From Sesamum alatum (Eukaryota; Streptophyta; Magnoliopsida; Lamiales; Pedaliaceae), in contig JACGWO010000005.1 of the NCBI GenBank assembly GCA_034509735.1, positions 34,068,479-34,132,478 on the forward strand: 64,000 bases of DNA. Direction: 5' to 3'. The position numbers and the translations under genes were made by a program. Within the stretch, counting starts at the first letter, position 1. Each line of letters begins with the position of its first letter. Below, piece after piece: positions 13,031 through 30,797 of this stretch. The notes under the pieces were generated by a model. The model ran no database searches and was not told the origin of the DNA. It saw nothing but the letters and a program-made list of their open reading frames with translations.

Positions 13031-15540
13031 TCACTTTTTTCACTTCACCTCTACTCCATGTTTTCCCCCAAAAAATTCTTCTTCTCCCTCCACAATCTTC
13101 TCATCTCGTTCTCTCTCTATCTGAATACACGCACCTGTTGACGTGTTAATCCGCAGAGTTTCAGAATTGGTTTTCGGAGTGAATGCTTCGCATTTTGAGT
13201 ACGCCCCATCAGGCATGTTTTTTTGTTTTTTTTTTTCCAGTCTTATTTATCTGCAATTTTTGCTTTTTGTTTGTGGGATTTCGATACGTTTTCAAAATGG
13301 AAAAGGGTGTTTTCTGCTCTGTGATGAGTCTGTGTTGTGTTAAATCATGAACTGTTTTGGATATTTTTTCTTGTCGGAGTGTAATTTTTTGGATGGTTTC
13401 AGTGGTTTACTCACCCTGCTGTTAAACTCTTCGCCTTTGCTATTGAGTCTGTTCTATTCTCCTTTCCCATTTGTGATTTTGTTGGTGGGTTTTGTAGTAT
13501 GGTGTATGATTGTTAAGATCTTGTTCTAGATATTGTGATGGATTGGGGTTGAGACTGTCATTGTTGTGGATGATTGTAGATTGTGCTTTGCGCATTTCAT
13601 TTGTTATTATAGTCCTTATGTTGCTTTTTTGTTCAATACACTGAATTAAAGAATGGGTTTTTCTTTAATGTCTATTTTGGTTGTCGGATAGAGATATAAT
13701 TTTTAGGTGAAATTATGGTTTTGAGATCTTGTCTTCATTGGGTCAGGGGTTGCTGGAAGTATATGAGACCATTTTTTAGTAGCAATTGTTGAGATATTGT
13801 TTTCAATTATCGAAAATGCTTTTATCCAATTTCTTATGAATTCAGAGTCATTTTTGTATCCTAGCGAACAGTAGTTAATAAGTATTTGGTATTCGCTTCA
13901 GTGCTTCACATCTCTTGCTCTCATTTCTCATGTCTGCAGATCTAGAGTTAAATTATGAAGCAGCTGAAATATTATGAGACATAATTGTTCTTTCTAAGGA
14001 GTCATGCTCGTCCCGATTGTGATAATATGATTATTTACGGTTTAGGTTGCAACTCTTTTTGCTGCTATGTTACCTGGCAACCTGCCTGACTATTTTCTTG
14101 AACAAAATTGCAAAACTGAGGTTTTCGCTTTTGCGATGAATTATCTGGACTCTTCCTGGAAGAATGCTAACATTTTTGTTTAGCTGAGGAACTAGAGAAG
14201 TATAAGTTAAGAGGTTTGGAGGCTGGAAATGTAACTGACAATATTAGTTTTCTGAAACATATTCAATAAAAATGAGTATATCTTGTCAAGATTTAAATAT
14301 AATATTATTTTTTGATGCACAAGGTGAGTTTATTTTGACCTAATGGAGGAATAGATGGGGAAAATTTATGCTTAAGAGCCTAATCGCCGATTCTTAGCTG
14401 AAATTCTAAATGCTATGATTCAAGGCAGTGACTTGAGGAGGGAAGGGAACAGATCACATATATTTTAGTCGTCTTTTCTATCATATGAAAGCACTCAAAA
14501 AGATTTATAGAGCCCAATTTTTTTCTTTGATGGATATGGTGATTCTGTTTTGTGCTGGTTTTTCCCCTTAGTTGTTATATTAGCTTCCGGGAAAAAGTAT
14601 CCTTTGATACTCATTTTCGTTTTATGTTTTGCTTGCAAGACAGTACAATTATTTTAGGCCTCCTGCTCATAAGATCCTTTTTTCCATCTTAAAAACCTCA
14701 GAAATATTATTCAATAGACAACTCCTTGCATGCAATGTCAGAAATTTGTATTTGGAAATGTACACAACTAGAATCATTCCTGGAGGTTTCATGGCGTAGA
14801 AAATGGCTATTTGGTTTACATCTTAATTTGTATGACTGACTTCTACACATTTTGGTAAAAAGAGAAACGTGTGGCTTGCATAATGCAGTACATATTTGAC
14901 CAATGATTCAGATGGAAAGCATAAGTGCACTCACTTTTCTCTCTCACGCCCATCTTCGATCTACATCCTTTAATGAAGACAGTTGTTTATATTTCTGGTT
15001 CAAATGGTTCCATTTGAGTTGTAGTATCTGTAATCCTCTAGTCAGATTGTTTTATTGTGACTTTATTTCTGCTTGAACTGCATAAATCTTAGTTGGGAGC
15101 TTGATGCCTGACTTTGTATTTGTCATTGATTCCTTGGTCTATTGTTCATTAACTTATCATTTCCCATGGAATGCTTTATACTTGGGGGAGAATGCGAGAT
15201 TAATTTCTTGTTTTATTATCTTCTCTCTCAAATAGTATTCTCAAGATATCTGACATTTTAGAAATACAAACTTTGCTCTTGCAAAGTTCTCTTGAGTTTC
15301 TGTTCTATGTTCTATTATTAAGAGTCCTTCGTACTGATATTGGTCATCTGTGTTATTGTGTGATGTTTTAATAGACGCAAAATGGAATATCACCAGTACT
15401 TATGATGTTAAACATTTATTGTAATGGAGTTTCTCATATTATGCAGTTGTGTAAAATAATTTGTACCATGCTCTGCAGGTTAAAGACACTATTTTCTGTC
15501 TCCAGTTTGGATCTGGAACTGTGGTGGCTCTTTGTTTTGG
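13031..15540 (+). other. Probable 5' leader exon and long leader intron of the DPD1 gene
   Basis: A CT-rich stretch at about 13030-13130 looks like a plant transcription start and leader. A possible donor is near 13199 ('ttttga|gtacgc'). A good acceptor lies at 15471-15478 ('ctctgcag'). The 62 bases from 15479 to the start codon at 15541 contain no upstream ATG, which supports both the acceptor and the start. The intervening 2.3 kb contains only short open frames and is T-rich like plant introns. The donor position is uncertain. Confidence 0.5.
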
Positions 15541-17175
15541 ATGAAAACAATTGCAATGTGCTTCTCTCTGTTGCAATTTCCCCGATGCAGAATTCATTCA
15601 TTAGCTAATTCCTGGTGGGAAAGTTTTCATAAGTTAGGTAGGAGTAGTGGTGGCAGTTCCAGTTTCAGGGTTCTTTGTTCAAACAACTATGAGCCTGAAG
15701 GAGGAAACAGCAGGAGGTGGACTAGACGAACTATTAATACAAAAGCAGGAGGAAGCAATGAGAGCTCAATCAGAAACACGAGTATCAGACATGAGATCAT
15801 TCCTGAACTAAGCAGTGAGTCAAATAGTAAAAAATTAGAAACAACTAAGGTACAAAAGAGCAGAAAAATAGGCATCAGAAGCAAGATCATTTCTGAAAGT
15901 ACAAGCACAAAGATTAGTACATATGCAGTTGACACGACAGAAATAGAATCAGATCAGCATTATATTGACTTGGCCAAACTTGCAACAATTATTTGTTTCG
16001 ATATTGAAACCACTGGGTTTGGCAGAGAAAAAGATAGGATAATTGAGATTGCATGCCAAGATCTTCGAGGGGGTGAAAACAGCACTTTCCAGACTCTAGT
16101 GAATCCAGAGCGCGATGTGCCCAATCAACAAATTCATGGCATTTCAACCCGTATGGTTAACAGATATGATGTACCCAGGTACTTCGGAAAACATTCACTT
16201 TCAGACATAGCACATATGCTGCTTCTTGATTCAATGGCATGAGCTACAAAAGATTACAATAAAACAAACACAGTGCTATATAGTCAAATTTAGGGTGGTT
16301 TCTATTATGTGTATCTTTAATCGGTTGGTGCTAAAGTTTATGGGCCTTGTACTTGGCCATAATTTTCAAGCGCCTGTCTTGTGTTAAATCATGCCTGTGG
16401 TTTGTTACGTCCCTTCTGTGCCTGCATTGTTATCATCTTCTCTTGCACTTATTTTAATGGCACGGATTGTAGCTTGCCATCAATTATTCCATTCTCCTGT
16501 TTGTATCAATTTGTAATTTGGTCTGAATTGTCTTCCTCTTCATGTTTCATTGAGTTGATTGTGTCAGAAAACCATATGATTCTCCATTCAGATGCATGAT
16601 TCCTGTCAATTTTAGCTTAAAGAAACACGCTTTTTTCCCGGAATGAACATATGCACAAGTCTTACTCTAGCTCCCTTTTGTAGGATGAAGGACCTTATTC
16701 CTATCCTACTGCAGTATGTCAGAAGCCGCCAGATCCCTGGTGGAGTTGTGGTTTTGGTATCTCACAACGGGCGCACTTTCGATGTCCCCTTTCTGAAAAA
16801 GGAATTTAATCGATGCTCTTATGAGATTCCTTCAGATTGGTTGTTTGCCGACACCCTTCCACTGGCTCGTGCAGTGATGAAGTCTAAAGGTTTCTCACTT
16901 GTTTCTCTCTTGATCAAAGTATAGCCCATACGGCCACGTCTATATATACAAAGTGATTGTTAAATTAGATGTCATTCATTTTGGTTATATCAGGACCAAA
17001 AGTTCCTTCAAAGATATCACTCCAAGCCCTCCGGGAACACTATGGCATTCCTTTGATCGGCCCAGCACATAGAGCCCTATCAGACGTGCACTCTTTAGCA
17101 TTAGTTCTCCAAAGGCTGACATATGACCTGAAATTGCCCGTATCTGGCCTGATCCAGGGCTGGTCCTTCAAGTAG
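15541..17175 (+). CDS. DPD1: DEDDh 3'-5' exonuclease, DPD1-like organelle DNA nuclease
   Basis: Three coding exons, 15541-16178, 16684-16889 and 16994-17175, give 341 residues. The fold is DnaQ-like. Motif I is 'CFDIETTGFG' (D154, E156), motif II 'SHNGRTFDVPFL' (D246) and motif III 'HRALSDVHS' (H307, D312), so the full DEDDh set is present. The amino terminus, 'MKTIAMCFSLLQFPRCRIHS', is basic and hydrophobic, as expected for an organelle presequence, and a low-complexity linker follows to about residue 145. In Arabidopsis the homologue DPD1 is an Mg2+-dependent exonuclease sent to plastids and mitochondria; it degrades organelle DNA in pollen and during leaf senescence. The overall pattern matches, but the symbol rests on recognition alone. 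ATG 15541 is preferred to the upstream TTG at 15532. Confidence 0.92.
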
Positions 17176-18087
17176 GGCTCCGAAGTCTTTACTGAAGAGT
17201 ATTCTTCTGCCTAGTCTGTCATATTGTTGTAGCAACACTGTCTCATTCTTTCGACTGCTCATATCTGTTTGTATTAGATTGTTCCGAGTAAAGTAAGCCC
17301 CATTCTTAGTTCTAAGTCAGTGGAGTTGTGTGGCCGCTCGTCTCAGCCTGGACTCGTTCCGTCCAAAATTGTCGTAGCTTAATAGAATACAGGACGGAAG
17401 CTCGATATCTGTACTTGAAATGGTCACTGGGGCTTATGTACTGTTGGTAATCATACATACTTCAGTTACATTTATCATCATCTTCTGAATTATGAAACCA
17501 TTGGGTCATGTATTCTTGAAGCACCTTCCAGTTGAGTTTGCTATAAAGGGGATATAGAAAGTGCTTCTGAAGATTGACTTAACATTGTAGTTTCTGTAGT
17601 GTTACAAGGGATAAATTCTGTTAATGTATCTGTGTATATATTTATATTAGGGTAAATTATATCGACATCTCTTGAAATTTACTGTAACAATAAAAAATTC
17701 CCTTTTAGGTTAAATATTCTTTCACATCCTTGGGGCTTACATTCTTGTTGAGTTGTAGGGTTATGTTAGTTCAGTGATAATTTAATATAGCTTTCCTTAT
17801 CTTTTCTTTCTCGCTTGGTTGTATGCCTCGTTTCTTGTATAAAGGGAATAATGTGAGATTGGGAAATTGATTGAGGGTGAGATTTGTGGAGATTGAGTTG
17901 AATATGTATGAGTGAGAGATATTGAACATTGTGTCGGATTTGTGGCCACATGACCCAATTGACATCTATATTTGAGAGAGTTTGTAAACTCCCAATTTCA
18001 GATTGGGATAATGACTCGTCTTGAATAGATTCTATTTGAACTAGATTTGTAGTCTTCTAGCTTTACGTTGAGATAAAGATTCATCTT
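17176..18087. other. DPD1 3' UTR and spacer
   Basis: The 3' UTR probably extends to about 17620. At 17649 a sequence beginning 'agggtaaattatatcg' resembles one end of the foldback MITE family but is too decayed to delimit. No gene is seen. Confidence 0.4.
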
Positions 18088-18335
18088 GGATAAATTACAA
18101 TGGACTTCTCTAAGATTTGTCATAATTATAAATACTTTCTCATTGTTTGAAAAATTATAAATACTCTACTAGAATTAACGATTGTCTAACAAATACCCTT
18201 CTAGAATGGGTTGTCACGAGAGAATATTTGTTATATAACTATTAATTTTAGGGAGATGTTTATAATTATTTTTTCAACAATGAAAAAGTATTTGTACATA
18301 TAACAAACCTCTTGAAGACTGGTCGTAATTTACCC
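18088..18335. mobile_element. Short subfamily copy of the foldback MITE
   Basis: This 248-bp element begins 'ggataaattacaatgg' and ends 'cgtaatttaccc', an inverted pair. Internal blocks match the longer family ('cataattataaat', 'gtttgaaaaattataaat', 'gtctaacaaat'), but the central non-palindromic part is missing. I saw no clear target duplication. Confidence 0.7.
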
Positions 18336-18700
18336 TAAATTTGATCTAAATAGAGTCCCAACTATTTCCACATAATTTGGACCAAAACTGACTTAGATCG
18401 TAATTGGAACCTTGGATTTCCCAAATAAAAACATTATAATACAAACAAACATTTATTATAATACTTTTGATTAGAGGCAACAAAACCCCAAAACTCTAGT
18501 GGCCCTCCATATTCTTCTCTTACTCTCTCTCTCCTCCTCTGATCCATTTGGACAATAATCATAAATATTGTCCTCCCACAGATCAAACAAATGATCAATT
18601 CTGTCCTCATGATTTCTAAGAATTAAGACATTCCATCAATCCAAAACCATCTATACACCCAACCCCTTAAATCCCTTCTCTCTCTTCAACCACACACATA

Positions 18701-18728
18701 TATAAATATACCATACATACATACATAT

Positions 18729-18762
<34 letters not shown>
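18701..18762 (+). promoter_or_regulatory. TATA-like box and (AG)16 tract before the DUF3511 gene
   Basis: 'TATAAATATA' at 18701-18710 is a good plant TATA box, 57 bases before the start codon. An uninterrupted AG dinucleotide run spans 18731-18762 and ends four bases before the ATG. GA tracts of this kind in plant leaders can bind BPC-type GAGA factors. Function here is inferred. Confidence 0.5.
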
Positions 18763-18766
<4 letters not shown>

Positions 18767-19090
18767 ATGGAAGGTTTTGATAAGTTACCGGCGTGTGGTC
18801 GGAAAGACGTGAATAGGGCGGCGGGGGAGAGCGGAGGAGCAGAGTCTCAAAATTATCTACGTACAACAGAAAAGGGGGTAGTGCAGCAGTTTTACGAAAC
18901 GGCGCGGCCGTGGTACAGCAGTGGTGAGCTCAAGAGAAGGAAGAGGATTGCTGAATACAAATTGTATTCCGTCGAAGGAAAGATGAAGAACCGGCTCAGA
19001 AAGGGTTTCCGTTGGGGTCAAGAAAACCTTGCTCCAGAATTGTGCATGGATTCTGATCATTACCCCTATTTTTTCCTCTCATACTATTAA
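18767..19090 (+). CDS. DUF3511 domain small protein, C terminus possibly frameshifted
   Basis: This single-exon open frame encodes 107 residues. Residues about 53-83 contain the conserved DUF3511 core, 'RRKRIAEYKLYSVEGKMK' then 'LRKGFRW'. The biochemical role of the family is unknown to me. After FRW the family usually continues 'x-K...' and stops a few residues after a conserved G-W or C-W pair. Here frame 0 gives an unrelated tail, while the +1 frame gives 'VKKTLLQNCAW', much closer to the family. The switch point is a G-run at 19014-19017. The gene is either real with a diverged tail, or carries a one-base insertion, or the assembly is wrong there. The start at 18767 follows a (AG) tract and TATA-like box. 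Confidence 0.7.
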   Translation: MEGFDKLPACGRKDVNRAAGESGGAESQNYLRTTEKGVVQQFYETARPWYSSGELKRRKRIAEYKLYSVEGKMKNRLRKGFRWGQENLAPELCMDSDHYPYFFLSYY

Positions 19091-20230
19091 TATTTTTATA
19101 TTTCCAAAAACATTCCCATGCATGCAAATTAATTATTTTATTCTTTCTCTTGTACATTGATTTTCTCCAAAATTAAAATTTTAGTCCAGTAAGTACGTAT
19201 AAGGGTGACAATTTTAGTGTCATACGAATTCATTTCGACAATTTTATTTTGTAATTTAAGAATTTCGCATGTTGAGGACAAAATAACTGGAACTTGCTAA
19301 AATGGCCGGAAAGGTGCACATGACGGTGCACTTTTCCGGTTGTTTTATTGAGTTTCGATTATTTTTTTTTCAATGTGTGAAATTCTTAAAATGACATGTA
19401 AGAATGTTGAAATGAATTCGTGGGGATTAAAACTGCGACCTTCATACTTACAGAACTAAAATTATAATTTTTCCGATTAAATTTCATTCATGCATGTAAT
19501 TGGAATAAATTGTAAGCATTTCTTATTCTTATTCTTTTGCGTTCGGTATTTGAAGCTGGCCTTGAATTGGCAATTCTGTGGATTAATGTAAAGAATTTGA
19601 GATATTGGTACTGCAGCTAGTATCATTGTATGTATAGTTAACCTGGGTTTTTTTTTTATTGCAAATATGATGATAATTTGTGCAATATTTTATTATCATT
19701 ATTATTATTATTATCAGGGAAAAATTAATGCAATTTTGGTAATTATAAAGGCGGCACTTTTGGTTCTCTCCCATTTCGAATTTGAAAATCGAGGACTATT
19801 TAACTAAAAAATAAAATAACACGTTTAGTCTAAATATCATCAAAAAATGTTAAATTCATAAAAAATTAGCACATACTTGACACTTGACCCTTTAATTTGA
19901 ATTTTTTTAAAATTTTTGATCAATTTTTTTTAGTCCTCAAGTGCCACGATCTAAATATCATTTTCTTTTTATTATTATTATTATTATTATTATTAGTATT
20001 AATACAATAATAACATTATTGGATTAAGATATTAATCAAGACGATGTGGCTGGAGAGAGATATATAAAAAGATTGTTTATTTATTAGGGTATAATTGTCA
20101 TTATATATGATCTTTTTTTATACTATCTATAAGTGGTGAGGCCCGTCCGCTACAGTATAATTTTTGATCCATCATATTTGTTTTTTTTTTTTTGTTTGTT
20201 TGCGTGTCAAATGACATCGTCTTACTAGCT
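19091..20230. other. AT-rich spacer with simple repeats
   Basis: No gene is visible. The stretch contains an (ATT)n run at about 19968-19994 and shorter ATT runs near 19690-19710. 19300-19345 holds an imperfect inverted repeat ('gccggaaaggtgcacat...gtgcacttttccggt'), which may be the centre of a decayed foldback element. Confidence 0.45.
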
Positions 20231-20240
20231 ATAATTTGGG

Positions 20241-20497
20241 TTTTTTTTTTTTTTTAAAGCGATGAATTTTTATTAATTGAAATTAAAAAAAATCACAAAC
20301 ATTCTTGTCGAATATCAACATCGAACGGAGATAATTACAATAGTCAAATCAATAATATTACATAAATAACATTTAACTATTACAGTTAGAAATAAATACT
20401 ACTATATAGTAGTAACAACATCATCCCACGTAGGGGTTCGAACCCATGAACTCTAAGATCATGGGCAGTTTCGCCAACTGAACTAGGCCTAATTGAC
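20241..20497 (-). mobile_element. tRNA-derived SINE, full length, with 10-bp target duplication
   Basis: Read on the minus strand, this is a complete SINE. A tRNA-like head carries an A box ('TAGTTCAGTTGG') and a B box ('GGGTTCGAACCC'), followed by a unique body. A tail of about 15 A follows 'aattcatcgctttaaa' and is seen as the T-run at 20241-20255. The 10-mer 'ataatttggg' flanks it at 20231-20240 and 20498-20507, a typical LINE-mediated target-site duplication. It shares head, body and tail with the copy at 46873. Confidence 0.9.
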
Positions 20498-20507
20498 ATA
20501 ATTTGGG

Positions 20508-21445
20508 TTGTTGCACGGTTGTTTAATTAGTATCGCATTGTGGTGATGACCTTCTTCTATAGTATGTTTTCTTTCAAATCATTATTATTTTTTCTCATTT
20601 TTTATCCACACAATCTCGTAAAATGCATTCATCATTATAATTTGTGATATGGTATTGACCATGAATGGCCCGATCTTCACGACGTAGGCTTGAGATGGAT
20701 AAAGAGGTCCGTGACCTGAGGAATGCAAATAGCCAACCAATGTTATATGAACGCGATCTGCTACTGAGAACATTCAACCAACCACGAGTATGAGTAAACT
20801 AATCCACACAAACGACACACTTGGGTCGGAGAACGAATTGGGGGCTTTGTGAATTTGATTCACCAACCTAATATGCTAGATTGACAAAAGCAATGTTTCA
20901 CTAAAGCTAAAATAAGGATATAAACTCTCCAAGATATGAGAACTCTCTTAATATTTGTTAAACTTAGATAAATTCTTGGTTGTTCCCGTTTGCATGGCTG
21001 ATACATGCCTTTTATAGGCCAAAACACTTCCAAATAGACCACACATATCCCCAAGTGACTCCTTGGTGGATGTACATTCAATAATTAGTCAAAAAATGAC
21101 TAAAACCTAATGCATTTTTTTTTTTGTAAAAAACGAGTAAAACTTTTGGACTTCCATGTGAATCCGAAAATTGGTGCATTGTATGTAATAAATGCACTTT
21201 GAATGTGTTTAATAAGTCTTCTTTGACCACATGGCTGCACTTGGATGAATTTGAGCTCTTATTATGGGCTTTCTTGGGCTTGAATTATTGAAATTAAGCA
21301 CTCATGTTGGGCTCCAATTGTGACTTGATCCATTAGCAAATATTAAGTTGGATTGGGCTTGAATTGCTTCTTGCATTCTCTTCAAGCTTCCTCTTATCAT
21401 TGGTCCACTTCCAATGGTTAAGTCTTGGTGCAATTGATCTTGAAT
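20508..21445. other. Decayed repeat region, possibly LTR-derived
   Basis: No intact frame is present. On the minus strand 'ggcctataaaaggc' (around 21010-21024) resembles a retroelement TATA box. Flanking sequence near 20590-20900 is less AT-rich than the surroundings. The stretch could be the remains of an LTR element, but I cannot define its ends. Confidence 0.3.
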
Positions 21446-21690
21446 TTATTTAGCTCGTTGGAAGCCCTCGATGTTCTCATCAATTTGACCTCTTACATAG
21501 TCATTATGCTGATACCGACTGCTGGTTGTATTATAATCAATTAGTTGTCTCCATTTCTCGGTTGATGGACGCGGAAGCCATCTATCGTCCCAAATCCCAA
21601 ATGTGGATGCCACACAGCTCGAACCTACATGCCACCGCGAGCACACCTCTAAGCTGTGTGCCTCCATAATGCTCCGCCACATAAAGGATC
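21446..21690 (-). pseudogene. LINE ORF2 scrap
   Basis: The minus-strand frame reads 'WRSIMEAHSL', then 'RWHVGSS' and 'IWDDRWLPRPST'. This is the block between reverse transcriptase and zf-RVT in plant L1-type LINEs. Only this fragment is recognisable. It is separate from the larger LINE at 1746-6930. Confidence 0.75.
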
Positions 21691-21763
21691 GAAGAGCTTA
21701 TACTCAGAGTTATCTGAGGGGAGTCGGGGAATCAATTTTGATTTTTTTTTTTTGAAAAAAGAG

Positions 21764-22155
21764 GATAAATTACAAAGATTTCTTATGATATTTGGCATAA
21801 ACATTAACGAATACCATCATTGTTTGGACCAATACTCTATAATTTTTTATGAAAAATTATGTTAATCTTTGAACGGATATCTGAAATTGTCTATTTTGCT
21901 TTTATTGTATTTTTTATTAAAAAAATTAAAAAAAAAAACGACGAGGTGGATGGAAAAAATTCAAAATTTCTCCACTTAGTTCATAAAAAAAATTCAAAAA
22001 AATTTTATAAATAAGTAAAATCATAATTCATAGTCTATATAAGGGCATTTTGATCAATTCACCATAAAAATAGACGAAAACATAATGAAGACTAATAAAT
22101 TAGGCTAGTTGTTTGGATGATCGTTAATAGTCTTACAAATAAGGAAAGGATATTT
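21764..22155. mobile_element. Diverged copy of the foldback MITE family
   Basis: The element begins 'ggataaattacaaagat' and shares the family's 'tataagggcattttgatcaattcacc' region on this strand. It also has an inserted 'gacgaggtggatgga' segment seen again in the copy at 63486. The right end is truncated against the next foldback element at 22163. Confidence 0.6.
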
Positions 22156-22162
22156 ATAATAA

Positions 22163-22930
22163 GGGATAAATACAGTTACTACCCTTAAAGTATCAACCCC
22201 ACATCAAATATCCCCTAAAGTATTAAAATCTTGAAAATCCCCCGACCTTCTAACTCATTTACTTTTTAAGTTTAAAAAGTCTATTTTACCCGTACTAAAA
22301 ATTTCGTTATGCAAAAAAATTAAAGAAATTTCTAAAATATCAAAATCGCCTTTGTCAAAGCTCTATCTAATTCTAGTTTCACTCTTTCATCGAGCTATTT
22401 TTATTTTCATAATCCTAAAGTATTTGGAGCTCATTTTAAAAATTTAATTTCACCTGTTTGTTATACTAAATTAAAAATAAATTTATACATGCATATATAT
22501 ATAATATATTTAAATAAATATACAATTAATAAAATCGAAAGGGCTGATGGGTTAATAAAATATACAATTAATATATATTTATAATATGTATGGTAATTAT
22601 AATGCATGTATAAATTTATTTTTCACTTGCATGGTTTGACTATTAAGTAAAACTAAAATAAAATAATCTCCAAATACTTTAGAATCATAAACATAAAAAG
22701 CGCTCGATGAACAAGTGAAACTAAAATTTAGACAAAGTTTCGACAAATAGTGGTTTTGGTATTTTAAAAAATTTAATTTTTTCTAGAAATCAAATTTTAC
22801 TAAGGGTAAAATGGATATTTTAAACTTATAAATTAAAGAGTTAAAAGGTTAGGAGGATTTTTGAAAGTTTTAATATTTTAAGGGCAATTGATGTAGGATG
22901 AATATTTAGGGATGGTTACTGTATTTAAGC
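22163..22930. mobile_element. Near-complete 770-bp foldback element
   Basis: The two halves are inverted copies of each other over almost the full length. The left end 'gggataaatacagttac' mirrors the right end 'ggttactgtatttaagc'. Inner parts also pair, for example 'gtttcactctttcatcgagc' with the mirror of 22705-22725, and 'taaatttatacatgca' with 'tgcatgtataaattta'. There is no coding capacity. The structure fits a foldback MITE; the class is unassigned because no clear target duplication is seen. Confidence 0.75.
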
Positions 22931-23102
22931 ATGTAATTAATAGCCCATAAGATAGAATTGGGCTGGACCCAAGTCCAACAAAGTAAACGGGCAACTGCTC
23001 AGGAGCAGTCACATTCACCGCCTAGTGATACTAATTTCCAACTTGAAAGCGCGGGAAATCCATCTTACAGTTGCCGGCGGGAAGAATATTCCGAGAAGAG
23101 AG

Positions 23103-29581
<6,479 letters not shown>

Positions 29582-30477
29582 TCAAGAATGCACGAATCTT
29601 TTCTCCAGTCTAACGATAATGGATCTAGCTTGCCACTTCCCACAACAGAAACCAATCTTCTGACGATAAAATCCTGCTCGGAAAAATTATGGAATTCCAC
29701 CAGAAACAACTTTTTCCTTGGGAGCCTGAATACATCCTTCTGCTACATTATTTTGCTACTCGCTATGACTACAAAATGATCTTCCTTACTGCCAGGATTG
29801 CCAGAAGATAGAATGTGCCTGTCCTGTTGTACGATTTGCAATAGTTATAGAGATATGCTTTGCCCATCATAGTATATAATCAGCAGAACGTTTGTCGAGG
29901 AAAACCAATATGTAGCGTTGGAGCTCGTTCCAGAAACACAAGATACAAACAGGTTAATTATGCTTTTCGTCGCCACCCATAAGTCTCTTGACATCAATAT
30001 TTTAGTAGCATTTATAGTTCTTCTATGGAATAGTATCCATAACAAGATACTTACTTGAATCTTGGAGACAAACTGATAGCCTTACAGCTAGAGGATGGGA
30101 TTGATTCACTTGAGATTTTTGGCTAGTCAATTATTACAATGTGACAAAATCGGTTATTGATTCACCCAATCCAAGGTGATTTAACTAATGCGAAACTGTA
30201 TAACATTGGTCCTACCTAATAATACATCAAATCTATGTTGATGTCAAGTATGTGCTGAGGATGAATCCTTGAAATGTTCTGTTCTATGTTTTTGTTTCTG
30301 ACAAATTGATTTGGCTGTTTAGTGGTAGTATCATATGACAAGCAGAATCTTGATGGACCCAGATGACGGATCTGTGTACAAGGATTTGAAGATTATTGTT
30401 GACCAAGTGCACATGCAAACAGCTTGCCATCTGCTATGATTGTAACTACTCTTTCCTCCACTATTTTATTACTTCCT
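29582..30477. other. RECQL1 3' UTR and spacer
   Basis: The first several hundred bases after the stop probably form the 3' UTR. Nothing else recognisable is present before the MITE at 30488. Confidence 0.45.
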
Positions 30478-30487
30478 CTTAAATTTC

Positions 30488-30787
30488 GGGCAAAATGCTT
30501 TTTTTGGTCTCGTAAGACTATGACATTATTTATTTTGATACCACAATTTAGGTAGGTGGCTGTATTAGTCCCATAAAACACATTTTTCAGTTTTTTTGGT
30601 CCCAAAATGTCATGTGCCTTACACATGGGACATGACATTTTGGGACCAAAAAAACTAAAAAACGTAACATTTTGGGACCAAAAAAATTGAAAAACGTATT
30701 TTATGGGACTAAAACAATCACCTACCTAAGTTATGGTATCAAAATAAATAATGCCCTAATCTTACGGAATAAAAAAGCATTTTGCCC
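30488..30787. mobile_element. Hairpin MITE with perfect 10-bp target duplication
   Basis: A 300-bp element with ends 'gggcaaaatgcttttt' and 'aaaaagcattttgccc'. The arms stay complementary for about 130 bases each ('cattatttattttgatacca', 'aggtaggtg', 'gtcccataaaa', 'ggtcccaaaatgt'). The identical 10-mer 'cttaaatttc' flanks it at 30478-30487 and 30788-30797. The 10-bp duplication fits a Mutator-like MITE. The transcript would form one long stem. Confidence 0.88.
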
Positions 30788-30797
30788 CTTAAATTTC

